DNA of 6,527 bases from DATLEX01 sp035525015 (GCA_035525015.1 DATLFC010000137.1:1-6527), one strand, 5' to 3'. Counted from the stretch's first letter, positions 1-6,072 are shown. Notes: a model not told the origin generated them from the letters alone. Translations and numbers: made by a program.

Positions 1-1
1 C

Positions 2-7
2 GAGGAG
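2..7 (+). promoter_or_regulatory. Shine-Dalgarno sequence of lpxC
   Basis: GAGGAG lies two bases before the ATG at 10. It is a strong purine-rich match to the 16S rRNA tail, though the spacing is short. It supports the ATG at 10, which also gives an N-terminus aligned with known LpxC proteins. The promoter of this transcription unit is not in the window. Confidence 0.7.
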
Positions 8-9
8 CA

Positions 10-891
10 ATGATCGTCCAGCGAAGAACCATCAATGCTCAGGTGAGCATCACGGGAATCGGCCTTCATTCCGGCATCTACACACGGCTCGAGCTTCACC
101 CTGCACCGGCGGGCAACGGCATCACGTTCGTCCGCGCCGACCTCGACGGGCTGCGCATCGAGGCGCTGCAGGCCTCCACGACCGCGCTCGATTATGCGAC
201 GACGGTCGGCAAGGACGATGTAGCCGTGGGGACGGTCGAGCATCTGCTCGCCGCCGTGATGGCATGCGGCATCACCGATCTCGACATTCACATCGACGGG
301 CCGGAAGTGCCGATCATCGACGGCAGCGCCCTTCCCTTCATGCATCTCATCGATGCGGCCGGCGTGCGAGGCCTCGACGCGGGCGTGACTCCGCTCCGCA
401 TCGTGGAGCCGCTCGAGATCGTCGAGGGAGAGAAGAGCATCCGCATCGTTCCCTCCAGCCGCCTCGTCCTCAAGTACCGCATCGATTTCCCGCACCCTTC
501 GATCGGCAGACAGTCCTTCCACTTCGATTTCGAGCACGACAACTTCCTGCGCAGGATCGCCCCGGCGCGGACATTCGGTTTCATGCGCGACGTGGAGAAG
601 CTCCGCGCGGCGGGGCTGGCGCGCGGCGGTTCGGTGGAGAACTGCATCGTGCTCGACGACAGCGGCGTGGTGAACGGCCCGCTCCGCTTCCGCGACGAGT
701 TCGTCCGCCACAAGATCCTCGACCTCCTCGGCGATCTGGCGCTGATCGGCAGGCCGGTCCTCGGCGAGATCACCGCCTCCCGAGCGGGGCACGCCATGCA
801 CTCGAAGTTCGTGGCCCGCCTCCTCGAGGCGACCAGCGCGCTCGAAGCCGGCGAGCCGGCCCGGACGCGATCGATGGAGACATTCGCCTGA
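10..891 (+). CDS. lpxC: UDP-3-O-acyl-N-acetylglucosamine deacetylase (LpxC)
   Basis: LpxC is the cytoplasmic zinc-dependent enzyme that removes the N-acetyl group from UDP-3-O-acyl-GlcNAc, the committed step of lipid A synthesis. The 293-residue product has the two-domain family layout and near-standard length (E. coli has 305). Visible signatures are the N-terminal GIGLHSG (about 16-22), TVEHL with Glu77 and zinc ligand His78, the substrate-loop segment PIIDGSALPF (101-110), ARTFGFMRD (186-194), and FVRHKILDLLGD (231-242) carrying zinc ligands His234 and Asp238. The catalytic histidine corresponds to His261 in SRAGHAMHSK. All key residues are intact, so it should be active. It is followed after 35 bases by the DUF4390 gene on the same strand, probably in the same transcript. 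The identification is from direct motif comparison with E. coli LpxC. Confidence 0.97.
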   Translation: MIVQRRTINAQVSITGIGLHSGIYTRLELHPAPAGNGITFVRADLDGLRIEALQASTTALDYATTVGKDDVAVGTVEHLLAAVMACGITDLDIHIDGPEVPIIDGSALPFMHLIDAAGVRGLDAGVTPLRIVEPLEIVEGEKSIRIVPSSRLVLKYRIDFPHPSIGRQSFHFDFEHDNFLRRIAPARTFGFMRDVEKLRAAGLARGGSVENCIVLDDSGVVNGPLRFRDEFVRHKILDLLGDLALIGRPVLGEITASRAGHAMHSKFVARLLEATSALEAGEPARTRSMETFA

Positions 892-905
892 GGTTGCGCC
901 GGGAA

Positions 906-925
906 GTGTGGTAAAAAAGCCACAC
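906..925 (+). repeat. Small hairpin just before the DUF4390 start codon
   Basis: GTGTGG (906-911) and CCACAC (920-925) form a perfect 6-bp inverted repeat with an 8-base A-rich loop. It fills most of the 35-base gap between lpxC and the next gene and ends one base before the GTG start at 927. A weak ribosome-site-like GGGAA (901-905) lies on its 5' side. It could affect translation of the next gene; there is no T-run, so it is not a typical terminator. Confidence 0.45.
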
Positions 926-926
926 G

Positions 927-1481
927 GTGCTCCGTCTAGCGCTCTCCCTTCTCCTCGTTCTCCTCTCCACGCCGCTCGCCGCCGACCGCGCTGACGAGGC
1001 GAAGATCGAGAACCTCTCCGCGGTGGCGGACGAAGGAAAGGTCACGGTTCGTTTCTCCCTCGTCAACGGACTGTCCAACGGGCAGATGGTGGAGGCGCTC
1101 GAGAGCGGATTGCCGACGAGCTTCACCTACATCGTGGAGATCTTCCGCTACCGGAAGAACTGGTTCGACGCCGGAATCGCCCGGGCCCGGATCGAGGTGA
1201 TCTGCACGTTCAACTCCGTGACGCGGGAGTATCTGCTGAACTACCGCCGCGACAGGAAGCTGGTCCTGTCGGAGACGTACACGGACTTCCCGACGCTCGT
1301 GGCGCGCATCACGAACATCGAGGAGCGCGACCTGTTCGAGATCGGCGATCGCAGGCCGAACAGACTGAAGGTGCGGGTCAAGGCGGATCTGATGCGCGGG
1401 TGGCTGTTCTACGTCGTGCCGTGGGAAGTCTCGACGCGGTGGCAGGAGACGCGTGTGAAGGCCGCCGTGAAGACGCCATGA
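927..1481 (+). CDS. Exported DUF4390 family protein
   Basis: This 184-residue protein begins with a signal peptide: a hydrophobic stretch LALSLLLVLLS (about 4-14) and a likely cleavage region near TPLAA (15-19). The rest resembles the DUF4390 family: a central segment of the type GLPTSFTYIVEIFRYRKNWFD (61-81), then a strand-rich part with LTREY-like SVTREYLLNY (97-106) and a late FPTLVARI (121-128). No catalytic motif is recognisable and the family's function is unknown. In Betaproteobacteria, DUF4390 genes commonly sit directly before NtrY-type kinases, as here, which suggests a functional link such as periplasmic input to the sensor. The GTG start is the first possible one after an in-frame TAA at 912 and it gives a clean signal peptide, although no good ribosome site lies close. 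Its stop overlaps the next start as ATGA. Confidence 0.85.
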   Translation: MLRLALSLLLVLLSTPLAADRADEAKIENLSAVADEGKVTVRFSLVNGLSNGQMVEALESGLPTSFTYIVEIFRYRKNWFDAGIARARIEVICTFNSVTREYLLNYRRDRKLVLSETYTDFPTLVARITNIEERDLFEIGDRRPNRLKVRVKADLMRGWLFYVVPWEVSTRWQETRVKAAVKTP

Positions 1482-3604
1482 GCTTCCGCGACGGCTTCCG
1501 GCGCTACCGCAAGGATCCGCGGTTCATCATCACGGTGCCGCTGCTGATCCTGGCGGGAACGAGCATCGTCTACTACCTGATCCAGGAGACGAAGCAGCTC
1601 ACACCCGAGGCGCTGTCGAGTCAGGTCCTTCTCTTCGTTCTCTGGAACATCAACCTTCTCCTGATCCTCGGCATCGCCTTCGTGCTGCTGCGCGGGATCG
1701 TGAAGCTCGTCTTCGAGCGGCAGCGGGGGATTCTCGGCTCGCGCTTCCGGACCAAGCTCGTCGTCACGTACATCGCCACGTCGCTCGTGCCGGTCATCGT
1801 GCTGTTCGTGGTGGCCACCGATCTTCTGCGTGTATCGATCGACCGCTGGTTCACGACGCCGGTGCGCACCATCCTGGAGAACGGGCACGCCATCGCGCAG
1901 ATGGCGCAGGACCAGGCCGTGGGGATCGCAGCGGGAGCGGCCCGCGAAATCGCGTCCACGCCGGGCAGCACCGATCCGGAAGAGATGGACGCGGCGTTCG
2001 TCCATGTGCTCCGCTTCCACGGCGTGCAGATGGCGGGGATCTACCGCGACGGCGTGCTGCTGAAACTGCAGGCCGATCCACGGGCCCCGCTGCAGGAGAT
2101 CTCCGAACCGCCGCCGCGCTTCTTCGAGGATGTGGCGGAGCGGGGGACGGCGACGAAGATCGATGTCGCGGCCAGCGGCGGGACATGGGTCCGCCACGCC
2201 GTCCGGATGGACGGCGGGCCGGAAGTGGCGGTGGCCGGCGTCTACATCCCGAATGCCATGAGCCGGAGGCTCACGCAATCGACGATCGAGTACAGCCGCT
2301 TCCTGCAGCTCTACTCGCAGCGGCAGACGCTGAAAGCCTCGCAGACTTCGCTCTTTCTGGCGGTGACGCTGGCCATTCTCTTCGGCACGCTGTGGGTCTC
2401 GATCTACGCGTCGCGCCGGATCACGATTCCCATCAAGGCGCTCGCCGAAGCGACGGAAACGCTGGCCGAGGGGGGATACGGCCATCGCGTGGAAGTGGTG
2501 GCGACCGATGAGGTGGGACGGCTCATCACCTCGTTCAACGAGATGTCGGGACAGCTGGCCTCGCAGCGGCGGGCACTGACCGAGAGCAACGAGCGCCTCG
2601 ACAGCGAGCGCGCCTTCATGCAGACGGTGCTCGACAGCGTGGCCACCGGCATCCTGACCTTCACCGACTCGCTCGCGCTCCTCAGCATCAACCGGGCAGC
2701 CATGCACATGCTGCAGCTCGAGGAGGAGCCGCCGGCGAAGACGGCGCTGGGAGAGCTTCTGCGCGGCGACCTCTCGCCGCTCGCCGATGCGTTGGACGAC
2801 CTCACCTCACGCGGCGGGCGGGCGCGCGAGGTCACACTGATCCGCGGGGGCGAGCTCCGATACCTCGAGCTCTCGGTGGCGCGGCTGGGAGGGGGCGACG
2901 GAGGATGGGTGTTCGCGATGGAGGACTCGACGCAGCTCGTCCAGGCCCAGAAGCTGGCCGCCTGGAACGAGGCCGCGCGGCGGATCGCGCACGAGATCAA
3001 GAACCCGCTCACGCCGATTCAGCTCTCGGCCGAACGGATCGCGCGCAAGTTCGAGAATGGCGATGCGGACACGACGCAGGCGGTGGAAGAGGGGACGAGG
3101 ACGATCGTCTTCGAGGTGACGCAGCTCAAGCGGATGGTCGACGAGTTCTCCCACTTCGCCAGGATGCCGGCCGTGCACATGCGCCACGCCCAGCTCGCCG
3201 AGATCCTGCAGCAGGCCGCGGCGCTCTACCGCAACGCGAAGCCGGGCGTCACCGTCTCGGTCTCGGTCGCTTCCGACATCGAGCTGCTGATGGATCCCGA
3301 ACAGATCAGCCGCGCCGTCGGCAATCTTCTGAAGAACGCTGTGGAGGCCACGGAGTCGGGCGAGATTCGCGTCTCGGCCCGGCGCGCGCCGCACCGCGTG
3401 GTCATCGAGGTCGCCGATCCCGGTCGCGGCGTCCCCGACTCCGACAAGGAAAAGCTGTTCCTGCCGTACTTTTCCACGAAGGGCCGCGGCACCGGCCTGG
3501 GGCTGGCCATCGTCCACCGCATCGTCAACGACCATGATGGGAGGATCAGTGTGCACGATAACCATCCGAAGGGGACTCGCTTTGAGATCGAGCTTCCGGC
3601 TTGA
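1478..3604 (+). CDS. ntrY: NtrY-like membrane sensor histidine kinase
   Basis: This 708-residue inner-membrane kinase should autophosphorylate and pass phosphate to the regulator encoded next. Three hydrophobic segments lie near the N-terminus (about 16-35, 49-75, 93-117), followed by an extracytoplasmic sensor region (about 118-290), a fourth membrane segment (291-310), HAMP (about 311-363), a PAS-like domain (about 375-490), and the HisKA/HATPase core. The H-box RRIAHEIKNPLTPIQLSAER carries the phospho-acceptor His505 and is typical of NtrY. The N-box has Asn620 (GNLLKNAVEAT), the G1 box is DPGRG from Asp647, and the G2 box is GTGLGL from Gly671. All are intact. I chose ATG 1478, which overlaps the DUF4390 stop and implies translational coupling; an in-frame ATG at 1400 would add 26 residues without membrane or domain character. 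The sensed signal is unknown. The symbol ntrY reflects family resemblance, not proven nitrogen control. Confidence 0.9.
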   Translation: MSFRDGFRRYRKDPRFIITVPLLILAGTSIVYYLIQETKQLTPEALSSQVLLFVLWNINLLLILGIAFVLLRGIVKLVFERQRGILGSRFRTKLVVTYIATSLVPVIVLFVVATDLLRVSIDRWFTTPVRTILENGHAIAQMAQDQAVGIAAGAAREIASTPGSTDPEEMDAAFVHVLRFHGVQMAGIYRDGVLLKLQADPRAPLQEISEPPPRFFEDVAERGTATKIDVAASGGTWVRHAVRMDGGPEVAVAGVYIPNAMSRRLTQSTIEYSRFLQLYSQRQTLKASQTSLFLAVTLAILFGTLWVSIYASRRITIPIKALAEATETLAEGGYGHRVEVVATDEVGRLITSFNEMSGQLASQRRALTESNERLDSERAFMQTVLDSVATGILTFTDSLALLSINRAAMHMLQLEEEPPAKTALGELLRGDLSPLADALDDLTSRGGRAREVTLIRGGELRYLELSVARLGGGDGGWVFAMEDSTQLVQAQKLAAWNEAARRIAHEIKNPLTPIQLSAERIARKFENGDADTTQAVEEGTRTIVFEVTQLKRMVDEFSHFARMPAVHMRHAQLAEILQQAAALYRNAKPGVTVSVSVASDIELLMDPEQISRAVGNLLKNAVEATESGEIRVSARRAPHRVVIEVADPGRGVPDSDKEKLFLPYFSTKGRGTGLGLAIVHRIVNDHDGRISVHDNHPKGTRFEIELPA

Positions 3605-3609
3605 GGAGG
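3604..3609 (+). promoter_or_regulatory. Strong Shine-Dalgarno sequence, displaced from the ntrX start
   Basis: AGGAGG directly follows the kinase stop TGA (3602-3604, sharing the A). It is the only strong ribosome-site match before the regulator gene, yet 60 bases separate it from the likely ATG at 3670. The intervening DNA is almost entirely a heptamer inverted repeat whose base starts right at 3610. Folding of that repeat would bring the site close to the ATG. In-frame TTG codons at 3601 and 3625 are the alternative starts. Confidence 0.5.
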
Positions 3610-3665
3610 GTTGTTCGTTGTTCGTTGTCCGGCCCACGACCAACGACCAACGACCAACGACCAAC
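3610..3665 (+). repeat. Heptamer inverted repeat (GTTGTTC / GACCAAC) with GGCCC apex
   Basis: The left arm has two GTTGTTC units and one shortened GTTGTC (3610-3629). The right arm has four exact tandem GACCAAC units (3638-3665). The loop 3630-3637 contains GGCCC (3631-3635). Left units pair with the first three right units at six of seven positions, with a regularly spaced T/C mismatch (a bulged C in the innermost unit), giving a stem of about 20 bp. The fourth right unit stays unpaired. The repeat fills the gap between the kinase and regulator genes. Such short tandem units arranged as a palindrome resemble dispersed intergenic repeats rather than a protein operator. Confidence 0.85.
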
Positions 3666-3669
3666 GCCC

Positions 3670-5016
3670 ATGGCTAACATCCTGATCATCGACGACGAGC
3701 CCTCCATAAGGACCACGCTCTCCAGCATCCTTCAGGACGAGGGTCACCAGACCGCCGCCTGCGAGTCGGGTGAAGAGGGACTGGCGCGGTTCGCCCGCGA
3801 CGACTTCGATCTGATCCTCCTCGACCTCTGGCTGCCAGGCATGGATGGAATGGCGGTGCTGGAACGGCTCCGCGGCGCCGGCGCGCCGCCGGTGGTCGTG
3901 ATCTCCGGACACGGCAACATCGATACCGCGGTCCGCGCCACGCGCCTCGGCGCGTACGATTTCCTGGAGAAGCCGCTCTCGCTCGACCGCGTGCTGCTCA
4001 CCGTCGGACACGCGATGGCCGACCAGCGTCTCCGCGACGAGGTCCGGAATCTCCGCCGGCACACCGCACTCGAGGATGTTCTCATCGGCGAGAGCGAGGC
4101 GATGAAACGCCTCGAGCAGCAGATCCGGAGCGCGGCGCCCTCCGGCACGCGCGTCCTGATCACCGGCGAGAACGGCAGCGGCAAGGAGATCGTGGCCCGC
4201 ACGCTTCACCGCCTCTCAACGCGCGCCGACCATCCGTTCATCGACGTGAACTGCGCGGCCATTCCGGAGGAGCTCATCGAATCGGAGCTGTTCGGTCACC
4301 GGAAGGGAGCGTTCACCGGAGCCATCGAAGATCGGAAGGGGAAGTTCGAGCTGGCAGACGGCGGCACGCTCTTCCTCGACGAGATCGGCGACATGAGCCT
4401 CAAGACGCAGGCCAAAGTGCTGCGCGTCCTGCAGGAACAGACGTTCCAGCGCGTCGGCGCGCAGCAGACCATTCGCGTCGACGTGCGGGTGATCGCGGCG
4501 ACGAACAAGCAGCTGGAGCGCGAGATCGAGGCCGGCCTGTTCCGCAGCGATCTCTACTACCGGCTGAACGTGATCCCCATCGATGTCCCACCGCTCCGCG
4601 ATCGCGGCCAGGACGTGGTGCTGCTGGCCGAGCACTTCCTCCGCCGCTTCGCCGCCGAGACGCGGGCCCCGAAGAAACGCCTCTCGTCCGGCACGGCGGC
4701 CAGGCTGAAAGCGTACGACTGGCCGGGGAACGTGCGCGAGCTGCGGAACCTGATCGAGCGGCTGGCCATTCTCCTCCCGCACGAGATGATCGAGCCGGAG
4801 GATGTGCAGCTCGGTGCGCCGCGGCCCGCGGCCGCCGGCATCCGCGGCGACCTGACCCTCAAGGAAGCGCGCGACGAATTCGAGCGCCAGTACATCCTCG
4901 CCAGGCTGAAGGAGCTGGCCGGCAACGTCAGCCGCACCGCCGACGCCCTCGGCGTGGAGCGGTCGAATCTCTACCGGAAACTGCACGCCTATGGGATCCG
5001 GGAACGAACAGGATGA
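3670..5016 (+). CDS. ntrX: NtrX/NtrC-type sigma54-dependent response regulator
   Basis: This 448-residue cytoplasmic transcription activator is the likely partner of the kinase encoded just upstream. The receiver domain (about 1-118) has the acidic pair Asp8/Asp9, phospho-acceptor Asp52 (ILLDLW), Ser79 and Lys101 (EKPLS). The AAA+ domain (about 138-375) has Walker A GENGSGKE (Lys172), the sigma54-contacting loop GAFTGA (213-218), Walker B TLFLDEIG (233-240), an arginine region FRSDLYYRL (291-299), and sensor II GNVREL (353-358). A Fis-type helix-turn-helix closes the protein (about 418-440, NVSRTADALGVERSNLYRKL). Everything needed to activate sigma54 promoters is intact. The ATG at 3670 gives the standard MANILIIDDEP beginning but has no ribosome site close by; earlier TTG codons at 3601 or 3625 would add residues translated from repeat DNA. 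The stop codon lies inside a second heptamer repeat. NtrX is preferred over NtrC because of the NtrY-like partner. Confidence 0.92.
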   Translation: MANILIIDDEPSIRTTLSSILQDEGHQTAACESGEEGLARFARDDFDLILLDLWLPGMDGMAVLERLRGAGAPPVVVISGHGNIDTAVRATRLGAYDFLEKPLSLDRVLLTVGHAMADQRLRDEVRNLRRHTALEDVLIGESEAMKRLEQQIRSAAPSGTRVLITGENGSGKEIVARTLHRLSTRADHPFIDVNCAAIPEELIESELFGHRKGAFTGAIEDRKGKFELADGGTLFLDEIGDMSLKTQAKVLRVLQEQTFQRVGAQQTIRVDVRVIAATNKQLEREIEAGLFRSDLYYRLNVIPIDVPPLRDRGQDVVLLAEHFLRRFAAETRAPKKRLSSGTAARLKAYDWPGNVRELRNLIERLAILLPHEMIEPEDVQLGAPRPAAAGIRGDLTLKEARDEFERQYILARLKELAGNVSRTADALGVERSNLYRKLHAYGIRERTG

Positions 5017-5078
5017 AGGATGAAGGATGAAGGATGAAGGATGAAGGCCCTTCATCCTTCATCCTTCATCCCTCATCC
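5011..5078 (+). repeat. Heptamer inverted repeat (GGATGAA / TTCATCC) with GGCCC apex, overlapping the ntrX end
   Basis: Five exact tandem GGATGAA units (5011-5045), a five-base centre GGCCC (5046-5050), then three TTCATCC units and one CTCATCC (5051-5078). Units 5025-5045 and 5051-5071 pair perfectly over 21 bp; including the next unit, the stem is 28 bp with one mismatch (5024/5072). The regulator's stop codon TGA (5014-5016) is part of the first unit. The hairpin could stop transcription or protect the 3' end of the mRNA, but no proper T-run follows (only TTT at 5079-5081). Confidence 0.9.
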
Positions 5079-5115
5079 TTTCAATGGAATACGTTCGCCG
5101 GGGAGGTCGTTGATC

Positions 5116-5144
5116 TTGACACTCCGGTGGGGCTTCACTACGCT
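5116..5144 (+). promoter_or_regulatory. Probable sigma70-type promoter of tRNA-Gly
   Basis: A perfect -35 box TTGACA (5116-5121) is followed by a 17-base spacer and a -10-like TACGCT (5139-5144), which matches TATAAT at three of six positions including both ends. Transcription would start near 5151, some nine bases before the mature tRNA. Position, spacing and the perfect -35 box support it; the -10 box is weak. Confidence 0.55.
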
Positions 5145-5159
5145 ACGCCGGCTTCTGAC

Positions 5160-5235
<76 letters not shown>

Positions 5236-5236
5236 T

Positions 5237-5296
5237 CGTAAATCCTTTTCACGCGCCCACTTAGCGTCTCCTATGAGTGGCCGCGTGTGTTTTACG
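5237..5296 (+). terminator. Large hairpin after tRNA-Gly, probable terminator
   Basis: CACGCGCCCACT (5250-5261) and AGTGGCCGCGTG (5276-5287) form a 12-bp inverted repeat with one mismatch (5256/5281) and a 14-base loop. An outer pair CGTAAA (5237-5242) / TTTACG (5291-5296) can extend it across an asymmetric internal loop. A short TGTTTT (5288-5293) follows the main stem. It starts two bases after the tRNA CCA, so termination or 3' processing of the tRNA transcript is the likely role. The T-run is short, hence moderate confidence. Confidence 0.55.
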
Positions 5297-5325
5297 TGGT
5301 TCGTTCCTCTGAATTCACGCCGCGC

Positions 5326-5354
5326 TTGACAGCGCCTGCTGGTGTGGTTGACTG
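5326..5354 (+). promoter_or_regulatory. Possible promoter of the 75-residue protein gene
   Basis: A perfect -35 box TTGACA (5326-5331) is followed after 17 bases by TTGACT (5349-5354), only a three-of-six match to the -10 consensus. Transcription would begin about 20 bases before the ATG at 5384. A second TTGACT-like hexamer in the -10 place makes the assignment uncertain. Confidence 0.35.
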
Positions 5355-5383
5355 AACCAACAGGGTAAATCATCCCCACCAAC

Positions 5384-5611
5384 ATGGAATCAAATCCCCA
5401 GCCGAGTATCTGCCGGATCGTGGTGTACAACCACCCCGGAAGTGCCCACGGGAAGTTTCCGCCCAAGAATTCTCCCGCGATCGTTCAGAAGGTAAATGAG
5501 GACGGAAGCCTCGAACTTTTCGTGATGAGCGTTTACGGCGGAATCTTCTTCAACCACTCCTTCGAACAGGGCGAAGGACCGAGCCAGTGGAACTGGCCCC
5601 CTCGCGTGTGA
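5384..5611 (+). CDS. Small phage-associated-type conserved protein, function unknown
   Basis: The 75-residue product has no signal peptide or membrane segment. After a short lead it reads as a compact beta-rich domain: VVYNHPGS (13-20), KFPPKNSPAIVQKVNEDGSL (24-43), LFVMSVYGGIFF (45-56), ending in an aromatic GPSQWNWPPRV (65-75). From memory, small proteins with a PAIV.KV...DG..L.VF core and a closing W.WP.R motif are frequent in phages and prophages, usually unnamed; this one fits that pattern, but the match is by recollection. The ATG at 5384 is the first start after an in-frame TAA at 5366. No good ribosome site is close; AGGG at 5362-5365 is 18 bases away. A strong terminator follows, so the gene is probably transcribed alone. 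Its surroundings have lower G+C than the upstream genes, in keeping with acquired DNA. Confidence 0.75.
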   Translation: MESNPQPSICRIVVYNHPGSAHGKFPPKNSPAIVQKVNEDGSLELFVMSVYGGIFFNHSFEQGEGPSQWNWPPRV

Positions 5612-5626
5612 CAATCAATTTGCGTT

Positions 5627-5662
5627 GAACGCCGCTTCGAAAGGGTGGCGTTCTCATTTTTT
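5627..5662 (+). terminator. Intrinsic terminator of the 75-residue protein gene
   Basis: GAACGCC (5627-5633) and GGCGTTC (5647-5653) form a perfect 7-bp stem that can be lengthened inward through G-U pairs. ATTTTTT follows (T-run 5657-5662). This is a textbook rho-independent terminator on the plus strand. It sits exactly between two convergent genes and abuts the stop of the minus-strand gene at 5654. Read on the minus strand the hairpin lacks a T-run, so it should serve mainly the plus-strand gene. Confidence 0.85.
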
Positions 5663-6055
5663 CCACGGCTTTTCGATCCGCTTCAAATCGGGGAACGAGC
5701 GCGTAAAGACGTGATCGATTTCCTCTGGCAATTGCCGACTCGATTCGCCGTACCGGAAAATTTTCGCAGAACGTCCGTCTTTCAATGTGACGACCGTGTA
5801 ACTAGCGTTCTGAGGTTCAATCACTTTCGCTATCTTGTTCCGGTATTCGATGGGGCCGAGCCACTGCAGAATCTGATGGCGCGCTTGCTCGTCGAACGGC
5901 GTACTCCCTTCGTGGCAGCGGTCGCAAGTTCCGCCACGCTCGGTTACCTGCTTAGCCTTCGCCTCGGCTTCATCTTGTGTGATGTTCTGAAGCTCGAACT
6001 TGTCGCCGCACTCGGTGCAGTGGCCAAAGTCAGCATTGTCAACGTGGTTGGACAT
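5654..6055 (-). CDS. Zinc-ribbon-like hypothetical protein (133 aa)
   Basis: I do not recognise this protein. The N-terminal half has two CxxC pairs, Cys13/Cys16 (HCTECGD) and Cys44/Cys47 (GTCDRCHEG), separated by a charged, probably helical stretch (QDEAEAKAKQ, 27-36). Four cysteines in this arrangement usually bind one zinc ion. The C-terminal half (about 70-133) has a strand-rich segment YTVVTLKDGRSAKIFRYG (86-103) and a basic tail ending EKPWKK. There is no signal peptide or membrane segment, so it should be cytoplasmic; nucleic acid or protein binding is only a guess. The start is well supported: on the minus strand GAGG (6066-6063) lies seven bases before the ATG at 6055. It converges on the 75-residue gene with a hairpin between them, and the plus-strand open frame through the same DNA has no such support. 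Lower G+C than the upstream genes suggests accessory DNA. Confidence 0.75.
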   Translation of the reverse strand: MSNHVDNADFGHCTECGDKFELQNITQDEAEAKAKQVTERGGTCDRCHEGSTPFDEQARHQILQWLGPIEYRNKIAKVIEPQNASYTVVTLKDGRSAKIFRYGESSRQLPEEIDHVFTRSFPDLKRIEKPWKK

Positions 6056-6072
6056 CTTTCTACCTCGGTCGA

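Noticed and set aside
1400..1477. Earlier in-frame ATG giving a longer kinase
   Set aside because: It lies deep inside the DUF4390 gene and would add 26 residues with no domain or membrane character. ATG 1478 overlaps the upstream stop in the usual ATGA manner.
1409..2707. Long minus-strand open frame (432 codons) opposite the kinase
   Set aside because: Antisense shadow in high-GC coding DNA; the translation is rich in His, Arg and Asp with no domain, while the plus strand encodes a complete kinase.
3610..3665. Tandem GACCAAC units as a CRISPR array, iterons or a satellite-encoded peptide
   Set aside because: Units are 7 bases with no spacers, arranged as a palindrome, with no cas, replication or other matching genes nearby. 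Peptides translated from them on either strand are repeats without gene signals.
3601..3669. TTG at 3601 as the regulator start
   Set aside because: The extra 23 residues come mostly from the heptamer repeat, and the receiver domain starts normally at MANILIIDDEP. TTG 3601 also precedes the AGGAGG site, so that site could not serve it.
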